20,112 nt of DNA from positions 1 to 20,112 of the forward strand of contig CAZVYQ010000046.1 of assembly GCA_964631375.1 (NCBI GenBank), read 5' to 3'. Position 1 is the first letter of the stretch. Every line of letters starts with the position of its first letter. A model generated the notes under the pieces. It was not told the origin of the DNA, made no database searches, and saw only the letters and a list, made by a program, of their open reading frames with translations. The position numbers and the translations under genes are program-made. Below are positions 1 to 7,524 of the stretch, one piece after another. Source of the stretch: JAAYYM01 sp964631375. Its GTDB lineage: Bacteria > Bacillota > Clostridia > Lachnospirales > Lachnospiraceae.

Positions 1-59
1 GGATATACAAATCCTCTTGCTTTGGCCAGTGCTACGATTTTCTCCATTGTTTTTTCCAT
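1..59 (-). CDS. glyS: Glycine--tRNA ligase, N-terminal 19 codons only (3' part outside the window)
   Basis: Reading the minus strand from 59 to 1 gives MEKTMEKIVALAKARGFVY with the next codon starting CC (Pro). This matches the start of single-chain (alpha2) bacterial glycyl-tRNA synthetases, which open with a helix followed by ARG-FVYP. The enzyme charges tRNA-Gly in the cytoplasm. The ATG at 59-57 has a good ribosome binding site, AAAGAGG at 74-68, eight bases upstream. Two in-frame ATGs further up (80-78 and 77-75) overlap the TGA stop (79-77) of the preceding lipoprotein gene and would add seven or six residues. They have poorer binding sites, but the ATGA overlap leaves translational coupling open. 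The gene probably shares the lipoprotein promoter at 705-733. Identification rests on only 19 residues plus typical gene order, so it is likely rather than certain. Confidence 0.8.
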   Translation of the reverse strand, partial: MEKTMEKIVALAKARGFVY

Positions 60-76
60 TTTGTTTTCCTCTTTCA

Positions 77-667
77 TCATTTAATAAGTATATATGCCAA
101 ACCTGTACTTTCATCAGAAATCTTTGCATGGTTCTCACCGATGATCTCTACATTGGCACTTGTATATTGAATCTTTTTATATAATCTGACATCTACATGA
201 TCCTGCAGAATCAGTATTTTATATTTTCCCTTTTCTAGAAGGGCTGTCTGGTCTAACGTTTCATCTCCTGAAACGCTTTTCAAGGGAACATCCATATCAT
301 ATCCGTCTTTGAAAGCATCTGCCACAGTTCCGAAATAACACTCTGTCTGATTAAAGATTCCATAATCCTCTACTGTTTTAAAATCAATGTAAACCTTTGC
401 AATGTTATCCTTCACTTCGTAATTAGACAGAACCGCACTGTTATTCCCATTTATTTGGTTAAACTCAGTAATTTCCTGATTGGTCATAGTCTGCAATTCT
501 GTGGCATCGTAATAGTTCTGTCCGAAATCCTCTACAATTGCATCTGTGATCTTACCATCCTTATGCACAAATATCGTCGTTGTATCTGCACTGACCTTTT
601 GCTCAGTACATCCGCACAGCACTGAAATGCACATGATCAGTATAACACCGATCTTTTTTATGTTCAT
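77..667 (-). CDS. Secreted lipoprotein of unknown function, between recO and glyS
   Basis: This 196-residue protein starts with a short basic stretch (MNIKK) and a hydrophobic segment (about 6-17), followed by a lipobox LCGC with the lipidated cysteine at residue 20. It should therefore be exported and anchored to the outer face of the cytoplasmic membrane. The mature part is about 176 residues, mixed alpha/beta in composition, rich in Asp, Thr and Tyr, without further membrane segments. I recognise no enzyme motif and assign no function. A ribosome binding site AGGAGGG (679-685) lies 11 bases before the ATG, somewhat far. A consensus promoter at 705-733 precedes it, so it probably heads a transcript that continues into glyS, 17 bases after its stop. 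The lipobox is clear; the role is unknown. Confidence 0.85.
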   Translation of the reverse strand: MNIKKIGVILIMCISVLCGCTEQKVSADTTTIFVHKDGKITDAIVEDFGQNYYDATELQTMTNQEITEFNQINGNNSAVLSNYEVKDNIAKVYIDFKTVEDYGIFNQTECYFGTVADAFKDGYDMDVPLKSVSGDETLDQTALLEKGKYKILILQDHVDVRLYKKIQYTSANVEIIGENHAKISDESTGLAYILIK

Positions 668-704
668 AATAGTCTGTACCCTCCTCTGTAGACACTCTTT
701 CGTT

Positions 705-733
705 ATTATATCGAAGATATCTTAGTTTTTCAA
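705..733 (-). promoter_or_regulatory. Consensus sigma-A type promoter for the lipoprotein-glyS pair
   Basis: On the minus strand there is TTGAAA at 733-728, a spacer of exactly 17 bases, and TATAAT at 710-705. Only one -35 base departs from consensus. Transcription would start near 698, giving a leader of about 30 bases that contains the AGGAGGG at 679-685. The -35 element and most of the spacer overlap the end of recO (stop codon 724-722), so this is an internal promoter of a longer gene cluster. It would let the lipoprotein and glyS be made independently of era and recO. Confidence 0.8.
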
Positions 734-1378
734 CATACAATTTTCCAAGATTCCAAGACTTTTAAAATCCCGATCTATGTATTTTTTTCGATATTGGGTT
801 GCTAAAATGGAAATCTGGGACAATACCTCTTGCGAAACCTGAAAGGTATAGAGTTTTTCGATCGATGAATTGACGATATATTGAATCGTATAAACGGATC
901 CTTCACTCAATTGATGATCAACCGGTAACCCCGGAAATTCTCCATTGACCACCATTGCCTTGATCTCAAAAACAGTCTTTACAAGATCATTTGGTATCGC
1001 AGGCAGTGCAATTGCCCGCAATGACTGGAAGACAAGCTTGAGCAGCTCACATTCGTCGTTATTCTCTCTGGCATAATAGTCTGCAAACTCCATAAAATAC
1101 ATGCCCAGACAGGCACCTTCAAAATCAGTTCGCAGTTCTTCAAAATAATGACTGATATCAGCTTCCAAGATGGTATAGAATTTACCTTCATATACCTTAA
1201 ATACACCGAAAGAAAAAGGATCGGTTCCTGCCATCAGTCTGCTGTTCTGGCGTCTTGCACCCTTAGCAAAAGCAGTAATCTTTCCTCTTTCTTTCGTTAA
1301 CAGAACGATTCGCTTGTCATATTCACCAATAGGTCCGGACTGTAGCACCATTCCCGTCAACAGGATGTAATCTCTCAC
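722..1378 (-). CDS. recO: DNA repair protein RecO
   Basis: RecO works with RecF and RecR to load RecA onto SSB-coated single-stranded DNA in recombinational repair. The N-terminal OB-fold signature is present: DYILLTGMVL followed by YDKRIVLLTKERGKITAFAKGAR, a beta strand rich in basic residues. A helical C-terminal domain follows. The CxxC zinc pair found in many RecO proteins is absent. I chose the GTG at 1378 because homologues begin with (M)xDYILLTG and because AGAGG lies nine bases upstream; this gives 218 residues. A TTG at 1429 in the same frame would add 17 basic residues but has no spaced binding site and lies inside the preceding small gene. The first 56 bases overlap the yqzL-like gene, which is read in another frame. 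Family identity is firm; the start is well supported but not proven. Confidence 0.92.
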   Translation of the reverse strand: MRDYILLTGMVLQSGPIGEYDKRIVLLTKERGKITAFAKGARRQNSRLMAGTDPFSFGVFKVYEGKFYTILEADISHYFEELRTDFEGACLGMYFMEFADYYARENNDECELLKLVFQSLRAIALPAIPNDLVKTVFEIKAMVVNGEFPGLPVDHQLSEGSVYTIQYIVNSSIEKLYTFQVSQEVLSQISILATQYRKKYIDRDFKSLGILENCMLKN

Positions 1379-1499
1379 GATTGTTTTCCTCTTCTCGGCT
1401 GTTAATTGCCTGAAGTGCCTCCTCTTCAACGCGGTTCCTGTAATTCAGATAATCATTTACACTCCCGGTATTCTCAAATCTCATCCAATTCTCGTCCAT
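1323..1499 (-). CDS. yqzL: YqzL-like small protein, overlapping the start of recO
   Basis: A 58-codon reading frame starts with ATG at 1499 and stops with TGA at 1325-1323. Its ribosome binding site is excellent: GAAGGAG (1513-1507), seven bases from the ATG. The protein begins MDENWMRFENTGSVNDYLNY. The pattern W-x2-F-x2-TGS-x3-YL is what I remember of the short YqzL protein that sits between era and recO in Bacillus. The rest is acidic and Glu/Asn-rich, ending at Trp58. It follows era by 68 bases, the expected place. The C-terminal 18 codons or so overlap recO in a different frame, which suggests coupled translation. The function of YqzL proteins is not known to me. The gene is easily missed because of its size and the overlap. 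Confidence 0.85.
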   Translation of the reverse strand: MDENWMRFENTGSVNDYLNYRNRVEEEALQAINSREEENNRERLHPVDGNGATVRTYW

Positions 1500-1567
1500 T
1501 TCAGTACTCCTTCTATTGCTTATTTTTTCGTATGGTTCACAATATAGGGTGTACTTTTTTTCAATTA

Positions 1568-2470
1568 TTACTCTGTATCTTTTTGGTTATAACCGAAGTT
1601 TTTCAATAAAAAATCACTGTCTCTCCAATCCTTTTTGACCTTTACCCAGAGTTGTAGATTAACCTTGCTCTCCAGAAGTTCTTCGATGTCACGCCGTGCA
1701 TTTGAGCCAATCCTCTTAAGCATCGTGCCACCCTTTCCTATGATGATTCCTTTATGTGAATCACGTTCGCAGATAATCGTTGCCTCGATATCGACAATGT
1801 CTTTACGATATTTCATGCCTTCAATACAAACAGCTATTCCGTGCGGAACCTCCTCATCCAGACATTTTAACGCCTTTTCACGGATCAACTCTGCAACGAT
1901 CTGACGTTCCGGCTGATCAGTAATGGTATCCTCGTCATAAAACGGGACCCCATATGGAAGATACTGCATGATTACTCGAATCAGTTCCTCTGTATTCTTT
2001 CCCTTAAGTGCTGATACCGGAACAATTTCTGCAAAATCACAAACATTCCTGTATGCATCGATTGCCCGTAACACCTCGTCACTCTTTACTGTATCGGTCT
2101 TATTGATGATCAAAATAACTGGCAGCTTTACATGACTAAGTTTCTCAGCAATCATACGCTCCCCTGCCCCAATAAAGGTGGTCGGCTCTACCAGCCAACA
2201 GATCACGTCCACATCATTGATTGAACGAGTAGCCATGGACACCATATAATCACCAAGTCTGTTTTTCGATTTATGAATTCCCGGTGTATCTACAAATACA
2301 ATTTGGCCCTCAGCACTAGTGTAAACAGTCTGTATTCGATTTCTAGTAGTCTGTGGCTTATCTGATGTAATCGCAATCTTTTGTCCGATCAGTTGATTCA
2401 TCAGTGTTGATTTTCCTACATTCGGACGTCCTATCAATGTTACAAAACCTGATTTATATGTTTCATTCAT
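1568..2470 (-). CDS. era: GTPase Era, ribosome small-subunit maturation factor
   Basis: Era is an essential GTPase that binds the 3' end of 16S rRNA and helps assemble the 30S subunit. All G motifs are visible: G1 GRPNVGKS (14-21), G2 threonines around 41-42, G3 DTPG (61-64), G4 NKTD (123-126) and G5 SALKG (153-157). The C-terminal KH domain is marked by GIIIGKGG (241-248). The length of 300 residues is normal for the family. The ATG at 2470 overlaps the end of the DUF4349 gene by eight bases (ATGAATGA) and has only a weak Shine-Dalgarno sequence, so translation is probably coupled to the upstream gene. YqzL and recO follow, the conserved arrangement in Firmicutes. No residue needed for function appears to be missing. 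Confidence 0.98.
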   Translation of the reverse strand: MNETYKSGFVTLIGRPNVGKSTLMNQLIGQKIAITSDKPQTTRNRIQTVYTSAEGQIVFVDTPGIHKSKNRLGDYMVSMATRSINDVDVICWLVEPTTFIGAGERMIAEKLSHVKLPVILIINKTDTVKSDEVLRAIDAYRNVCDFAEIVPVSALKGKNTEELIRVIMQYLPYGVPFYDEDTITDQPERQIVAELIREKALKCLDEEVPHGIAVCIEGMKYRKDIVDIEATIICERDSHKGIIIGKGGTMLKRIGSNARRDIEELLESKVNLQLWVKVKKDWRDSDFLLKNFGYNQKDTE

Positions 2471-3455
2471 TTGGTTGATCCTGTTCCTGTTTCTGTTTCT
2501 GTTCTTGTTTCTGTTCCCGTTCCAGTTTCTTTTGTTTCTTCTTATTACTTAGCTTTATAATTGTCTTTACAATCAGAATGATCAGCAGAATGATGATTGT
2601 CCATACGATCAGGAACGGAAGGGCAATGATAAATCCCACAATAAAGTTCAGGAATCCTTCTCCTACTCCGTATAGGCTATCCATAAATCCTGTCGTCATC
2701 TTCTCCCATCTGCTCGCTTCTTCCGGTGGAGTATAACTATGTACTTCATTGATATTGATCTGAACAGTACTGTAATCCACCAGATTATCATAGGTACGAA
2801 GCTGTGATTCATGCGACTGCAATTCATATCTAACCTCTGACAATCTGCTCTCAAGTGTAATGATGGTATCAACTGTATCTGCCTCCGCAAGCAGCTCATT
2901 TAAGCGTTCCTGTTCGATCCGCAATGATTCAACTCTTGATTTGGTATCTACATATTGTAATGTAATATCCTCTGCTGACTCTGTCTTGCTTGTTACATTT
3001 GATATTTGTGAGACATGATTTACAAATGCGTCCAGCTTTGCACTCGGAATCCTGGCCTTGATATTAGCATATCCTGCATCTATCGTAGCATATTCGGCAT
3101 AACCACCACATTCAGTGATCCTGCTGTTTACGTTCTGTAGCATTTCCTCCATATTTTCCGTTTCCACACTCATATCAACATTACGGATCAGTTTTCTGTT
3201 ATCTGCAACAGAAACAGATTCTGTCTTAGCCGTGCCTGTATCGGTGGCATTCATAGGCTCGTCACCGTTATACTCCTCTGTATAAACATCCTCAGCTGCA
3301 TAATCATACATTGCTTCTTCAGATGCCGGAGCCTCTGCAGTGGTATAGGCTCCATCTGTCATTGCCGTTGCCTCTGCCTTATTACTGCCACAGCCTGCTA
3401 AAAGTCCTGTTGCTAATAGTCCTGCTAAAACACTCAATACCAACCCTTTTCTCAT
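2463..3455 (-). CDS. DUF4349 lipoprotein with a C-terminal membrane helix
   Basis: The 330-residue protein has a lipoprotein signal peptide with lipobox LAGC (Cys22). An acidic low-complexity linker follows (about 25-80). The DUF4349 region (about 86-240) starts at RKLIRNVDMSVET and includes a predicted coiled coil (about 170-225). A long hydrophobic segment follows (about 269-301), then a charged tail of about 28 residues made mostly of Lys, Gln and Glu. The N-terminus should be lipid-anchored outside while the tail lies in the cytoplasm, so the protein is tethered at both ends. DUF4349 has no settled function. The ribosome binding site AAGGAGG (3467-3461) is five bases from the ATG. It lies 28 bases after the peptidase gene and overlaps era by eight bases, so it is co-transcribed with a ribosome-assembly gene without an obvious functional link. 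Confidence 0.9.
   Translation of the reverse strand: MRKGLVLSVLAGLLATGLLAGCGSNKAEATAMTDGAYTTAEAPASEEAMYDYAAEDVYTEEYNGDEPMNATDTGTAKTESVSVADNRKLIRNVDMSVETENMEEMLQNVNSRITECGGYAEYATIDAGYANIKARIPSAKLDAFVNHVSQISNVTSKTESAEDITLQYVDTKSRVESLRIEQERLNELLAEADTVDTIITLESRLSEVRYELQSHESQLRTYDNLVDYSTVQININEVHSYTPPEEASRWEKMTTGFMDSLYGVGEGFLNFIVGFIIALPFLIVWTIIILLIILIVKTIIKLSNKKKQKKLEREQKQEQKQKQEQDQPNE
2477..2525 (-). repeat. Imperfect hexamer repeats coding for a Lys/Gln/Glu-rich tail
   Basis: The plus strand shows a run of near-repeats of CTGTTC, CTGTTT and TTGTTT. On the coding minus strand these give alternating GAA/GAG-CAG-AAA/AAG codons, seen in the protein as EQKQ units. Such a tract can gain or lose units by slippage in multiples of six without changing frame. 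It lies at the very 3' end of the DUF4349 gene, just before the era start. Confidence 0.6.
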
Positions 3456-3483
3456 AACTTCCTCCTTTGTTCAGATGACTATA

Positions 3484-6402
3484 TTAAAATAAATTCTCTG
3501 TCTTCATAAACAGTTTTTTCTGCTCATCAATCTTTTCTTCTCCACCTAAAACACACAACATATCCTGTGATACAAGTGCTTCCACATAGGCAGCCAGTTT
3601 CCTGATTCCTGCTTCATCCGCCTGTAAGACATCATCTCTCTCCTTTTGAATGTCCGCGTAGGTTTCATGTGCCAGATAGGAGGTCAGTGCCCTTGCCCCC
3701 TGTGCCGAAGGACTGAGTGGCAGGTCCATATCACTGATTGCACCTATGATATACTTCGTCATTGTTCTTTCATCAGCCGTAAAATCCTTCAAAAACTGTA
3801 CTGCCCCGTGATAAACCTCTAATGTTTTTTCCAGATTCGGATCTCGATAGGATACAAAATAACAATCTCCCACCTTGGAAAAAGAGTTCATACACCCGTA
3901 TGCACCACCCTTGACACGGACATTGTTCCACAGATAATCATAACCCATGATTACCTTCATGACCTTCAGTGCTCCAGTATAGGAAAGTCCTGCTTTTTTA
4001 TAGTTCCCGGCAATTGCAACATACTGTACCTTTGATGCTGTTTTAAATCCTTCATTTTTCTTTTCGGTCTGTATCTGATACGGTTCTACTCCCACCTGAT
4101 CAGTATACAATTTCTTTTTAAATGGTTCGATCTCGTGATCCAATCCTGCCAAGCCTTCTGTATCAGCAGTATAATCTGCCATTAGATTCTCAGGGCGGAA
4201 TATCATATGCATCAATCTCTGAAGCTTGCTGATCAAATCGGCTTTTTCTTCTTCAAAGTGACTTTCCAGTCTGTCAACCAATCGATAAAATTCCAATCCT
4301 CCCATCATATCGGACAGTTTTGCTGTTTCAGAACAATAGGACATAGCTCTGAGTACGGCTGTAGAATGTCCGGAGGATGTCATGCTCATCTGCAATCTGC
4401 TCTTTAACATGGCAAGGATCTCATATAATCTCTTCTCATCTGAGAAATTGGAAGTAAACAGAATTTCACTGATCATCCTGAATGCAAAATCCAGTTTGTC
4501 ATACAAAACCTTTGCCTTGACTTCATATTTTAACTGATATCTGCCATCTACCTTTGCATCTGCATAGGAGGTCACACCGGTTACAATACCACCGCTGTTC
4601 TGATTGATCTCATTGAACAAATCACCATAACTATAATTTTCGGTACTGATAAAACCAAGCACATTTTTCAATATCCCAAGATATGGCAACAGTTCGCAAG
4701 GAACCGATTGGGTATCAAAGAGCAGATTCAGATATCCGATTCCGTTTGTGAACAGCTCATGCTGCAAGACCAATGTATCAGCTACATAATGTTCATGTAT
4801 GATGAAGGGCTGTGCCTTTGGATCAATATCCTCTCTTTGCAACAACGGAATGGACTCCAGTTCTTCCTTAGTACTCGGCTCCTCCTGATATCTGATCAAA
4901 GCTTTTGTGTTTTCAACCATCTTGTCAATCTGTTCTTTTGATAAACCTGCTTTATAATCTGCAAGTCTCTTTGCTTCCTTCTGATCCAGTTGTGCCGTGA
5001 GAGAACGCTTTGGCTTCACAATGACAATCGAAGCATGCGTATTGTCTATCAGATATTTTTGAATCAGTTCTTCAAAATAGCCACTGCCTGCCCTCTCCTT
5101 CATAATTGCAAAGGTGTCCAGAGCTTCAATGTGGATAAATGGCTTTGTTTCGTCATAAAGCCAACTGTCAAATGCCTGCAGCCCATACATCAGCCCCTTC
5201 GGATAGGAACCATAATCTGCTTCTCTGTATCTAAACTCGTAATAATTGATGCCTGCAAGCAAAGCCTTCTGATCCATACCGTTCTTGACGATATTCGTCA
5301 ATACCTCTTGAATGGTTGCAAGGAATACTTCCAGCTCCGACTCATTTGCGTTCTTGGCAATGATTGAAAAATAGGGCTGATATACGCCATTTTCATACGT
5401 ACTCATAATATCCTTTCCTATTTTTCTGTCTAAAAGTGCCTGCTTCAACGGTGCTCCCGGTGCTGCTAAAAGTGCATATTCTATGATCTGAAAGGCCAAA
5501 TACAATTCACGATTCAGACTGGTATCAATGACCAGATTATAAGACAGATATGTGTTATCCTCCAGTGGTTCTTCGTTGGTAATGGAATACTCCTTTGTTT
5601 TCTTGACAACCTCGGAAAAGCCCTTTTGTAACGCTATGGAGGAATCTATTCTGATCCTCTCAAAGTGGCTCAGATATTCCTGATCAATCCAATTGAGTTT
5701 CTCCTCCATATCCATATCACCATACAGATAAATATAAGAATTGGATGGATGATAATAGGTCTTATGAAACTCTAGGAATTTTTCATAAGTCAATTTAGGA
5801 ATATCCTCCGGGTCTCCTCCTGATTCATACGAATAAGCTGTGTCCGGAAACAAAGTGTTAAATACTTCTCGATCAAGCATATCATCCGGTGAAGAAAATG
5901 CGCCCTTCATTTCATTATAAACTACACCATTGATCTCTATTGGTGCATCTGCATCCTCAATCTCATAATGCCATCCCTCTTGACGAAAGATCTCTTCTCT
6001 TTGATAGATGTTGGGATAAAAAACTGCATCCAGATACACATGCATCAGATTCTGAAAGTCCTTATCATTACAGCTTGCAACCGGATAGACTGTTTTATCC
6101 GGATAGGTCATTGCATTTAAAAATGTATTCAGAGAGCCCTTGACAAGTTCAACAAACGGATCCTTGGCCGGAAATCTTCTGGAACCGCAGAGGACTGAGT
6201 GTTCCAGTATATGAGGTAAACCAGTACTGTCATAAGGCGGTGTACGAAAGCCTATGGAAAAGACCTTATTGCGGTCATCATTAGACAACAGCAATACATT
6301 TGCTCCTGTTTTTTTATGCCGCATCAGATATCCTTTTGAATTCAGATCCGTTATTGTTCTTTCTTCTATCATTTCGTACGCATTCAGATGATTTAGATTC
6401 AT
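3484..6402 (-). CDS. M16C zinc metallopeptidase, PreP/insulinase family
   Basis: This 972-residue protein is a full-length single-chain M16C peptidase related to the organelle presequence protease PreP. The inverted zinc motif HILEH lies at 64-68 (His64 and His68 as ligands, Glu67 as catalytic base), and the distal zinc ligand is Glu164 in NEMKG. The C-terminal half carries the Arg829/Tyr835 pair in RVKGGAYG that matches the substrate-binding Arg/Tyr of PreP, with the same six-residue spacing. PreP proteins enclose and degrade unfolded peptides of up to several dozen residues. There is no signal peptide, so it probably clears peptides in the cytoplasm. AGAGG sits about 10 bases before the ATG at 6402. 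It is 24 bases from the rhomboid-like gene upstream and 28 bases from the DUF4349 gene downstream, consistent with one transcript. The natural substrate cannot be read from sequence. Confidence 0.95.
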   Translation of the reverse strand: MNLNHLNAYEMIEERTITDLNSKGYLMRHKKTGANVLLLSNDDRNKVFSIGFRTPPYDSTGLPHILEHSVLCGSRRFPAKDPFVELVKGSLNTFLNAMTYPDKTVYPVASCNDKDFQNLMHVYLDAVFYPNIYQREEIFRQEGWHYEIEDADAPIEINGVVYNEMKGAFSSPDDMLDREVFNTLFPDTAYSYESGGDPEDIPKLTYEKFLEFHKTYYHPSNSYIYLYGDMDMEEKLNWIDQEYLSHFERIRIDSSIALQKGFSEVVKKTKEYSITNEEPLEDNTYLSYNLVIDTSLNRELYLAFQIIEYALLAAPGAPLKQALLDRKIGKDIMSTYENGVYQPYFSIIAKNANESELEVFLATIQEVLTNIVKNGMDQKALLAGINYYEFRYREADYGSYPKGLMYGLQAFDSWLYDETKPFIHIEALDTFAIMKERAGSGYFEELIQKYLIDNTHASIVIVKPKRSLTAQLDQKEAKRLADYKAGLSKEQIDKMVENTKALIRYQEEPSTKEELESIPLLQREDIDPKAQPFIIHEHYVADTLVLQHELFTNGIGYLNLLFDTQSVPCELLPYLGILKNVLGFISTENYSYGDLFNEINQNSGGIVTGVTSYADAKVDGRYQLKYEVKAKVLYDKLDFAFRMISEILFTSNFSDEKRLYEILAMLKSRLQMSMTSSGHSTAVLRAMSYCSETAKLSDMMGGLEFYRLVDRLESHFEEEKADLISKLQRLMHMIFRPENLMADYTADTEGLAGLDHEIEPFKKKLYTDQVGVEPYQIQTEKKNEGFKTASKVQYVAIAGNYKKAGLSYTGALKVMKVIMGYDYLWNNVRVKGGAYGCMNSFSKVGDCYFVSYRDPNLEKTLEVYHGAVQFLKDFTADERTMTKYIIGAISDMDLPLSPSAQGARALTSYLAHETYADIQKERDDVLQADEAGIRKLAAYVEALVSQDMLCVLGGEEKIDEQKKLFMKTENLF

Positions 6403-6426
6403 AGATAATAAGACCTCTCTTTATAA

Positions 6427-7284
6427 TTATTGCACATGCTTATGTGTAAACAGGTGCTCCTGACAATACTCATAGTTGCCATTGCATTTGGAACAAAACC
6501 TAAATTCCAGATTTGGATCATCCTCTTCTGTTCTGCCACAGATCGCACATTTATGCTTAGTTACACCTCTGGCACTTTTTACCTGCTGGTGATAAACTCT
6601 CTTGCGATGGAGTTCCTTAGGCGTAATCCTTTTTAAATTTCGAGTTGATAAAAAGAACAGAATAAAGTTCAATAATGAGGCCACAATAGCTACTCTGGTC
6701 TCTGCTCCTCCTGTGATAAAACCAAACAGCAAAATGGCTCCATATACATATGCCATCCATTTCATCTTGATTGGTATGATAAACCACAGCAGTACCTGCA
6801 TATCCGGATAATTCGCTGCAAAAGCAAGGAAAATAGACATATTAACGTAATAAGTAGAAATCATCAAACTAATGATCAGTCCAAAGGCATATGCATTTTG
6901 ATCTCCCGGAATCATAGCACACTTGACAAAGTACAGAACAAATGCACCAATGATCGTAAACAGCATTCCCGACAGAATATATACATTATACCGAAAAGCA
7001 CCCCATGTCTGTTCCAAGGTGGTTCCTATAGAATAATAGAAATATAGCATGATGATCAAAAACAGTATATTATAGCCACTCGGTGGAATCAGCATCCACG
7101 TAATCAGCCTCCATACCTGACCATGCATAATATAGTATGGATTCAGACTGAGCAATTGTGAAATGGATGGAGCAAGCAGCTGCATGACATAACCGATTGC
7201 ATAGCCTGCTATAATATATAAAGAAAGATTACTGATGGCATACCGCCCTAATTTTTTTTCTAAACGATTCAGGAAATGATTCAA
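6427..7284 (-). CDS. Rhomboid-like membrane protein (probable pseudoprotease) with zinc-ribbon tail
   Basis: I place the start at TTG 7284 (285 residues), preceded by GAGGTG (7297-7292) seven bases upstream; the protein then begins MNHFLNRLEKKLGRYA. An upstream ATG at 7356 lies inside the promoter and is unlikely to be transcribed. Residue numbers here use the TTG start. About six membrane helices are visible. Rhomboid hallmarks include a GQVWRLITW stretch in the first loop (about 55-63) and LEQTWGAFRYN (about 90-100). The GxSG catalytic serine motif and the histidines of active rhomboids are absent, so proteolysis is unlikely. The C-terminus is a soluble zinc-binding module with Cys246, Cys249, Cys264, Cys267, Cys274 and His277 or later histidines. 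Inactive rhomboid-like proteins usually bind membrane proteins and affect their fate; that role here is inference. It heads the operon that continues into the M16C peptidase. Confidence 0.8.
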   Translation of the reverse strand: MNHFLNRLEKKLGRYAISNLSLYIIAGYAIGYVMQLLAPSISQLLSLNPYYIMHGQVWRLITWMLIPPSGYNILFLIIMLYFYYSIGTTLEQTWGAFRYNVYILSGMLFTIIGAFVLYFVKCAMIPGDQNAYAFGLIISLMISTYYVNMSIFLAFAANYPDMQVLLWFIIPIKMKWMAYVYGAILLFGFITGGAETRVAIVASLLNFILFFLSTRNLKRITPKELHRKRVYHQQVKSARGVTKHKCAICGRTEEDDPNLEFRFCSKCNGNYEYCQEHLFTHKHVQ

Positions 7285-7346
7285 CTCTTTACACCTCATT
7301 ATGTTTCGTGTGATACGATCTGTTTTTGCGTATTTCGCCTCTTGGT

Positions 7347-7375
7347 ATTGTACCATCGCAGGGTAGAAATGTAAA
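7347..7375 (-). promoter_or_regulatory. Promoter of the rhomboid-like/peptidase/era operon
   Basis: The minus strand reads TTTACA (7375-7370), a 17-base spacer, then TACAAT (7352-7347). Transcription would start near 7340, about 56 bases before the TTG start at 7284. The ATG at 7356-7354 lies in the spacer next to the -10 element, so it would not be in the mRNA. This promoter is back to back with the plus-strand promoter at 7439-7467. Confidence 0.75.
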
Positions 7376-7438
7376 CACGACCCTGTTAAAATTTATCTTT
7401 CCTACACACTTTTTTTAGATTTTGGTTCAGACTTCCGA

Positions 7439-7467
7439 TTGCACTTTTAAAAACCTTGTCGTATAAT
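7439..7467 (+). promoter_or_regulatory. Promoter of the double-activase gene
   Basis: TTGCAC (7439-7444), a 17-base spacer and a perfect TATAAT (7462-7467) form a near-consensus vegetative promoter. The start of transcription would be near 7474, leaving a leader of about 50 bases. A strong ribosome binding site AAAGGAGG (7510-7517) lies seven bases before the ATG at 7525. I see no operator-like inverted repeat in the leader. Confidence 0.85.
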
Positions 7468-7524
7468 GTAAAATGGTTTGCTTTTGATGCAGACTGAAAG
7501 AACGATCATAAAGGAGGCACGGAA

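Noticed and set aside
1379..1429. TTG-initiated 17-residue extension of RecO
   Set aside because: No spaced Shine-Dalgarno sequence, atypical basic N-terminus, and it is explained as coding sequence of the yqzL-like gene in another frame.
1500..1567. Possible promoter between era and yqzL (TTGAAA and TTGTGA words)
   Set aside because: No -10 hexamer at 16-18 bases from either; read-through from era is sufficient.
4990..5367. Plus-strand open frame of 125 codons opposite the M16C peptidase gene
   Set aside because: Cys/Gln/Leu-rich translation without recognisable domain, fully inside a conserved gene on the other strand.
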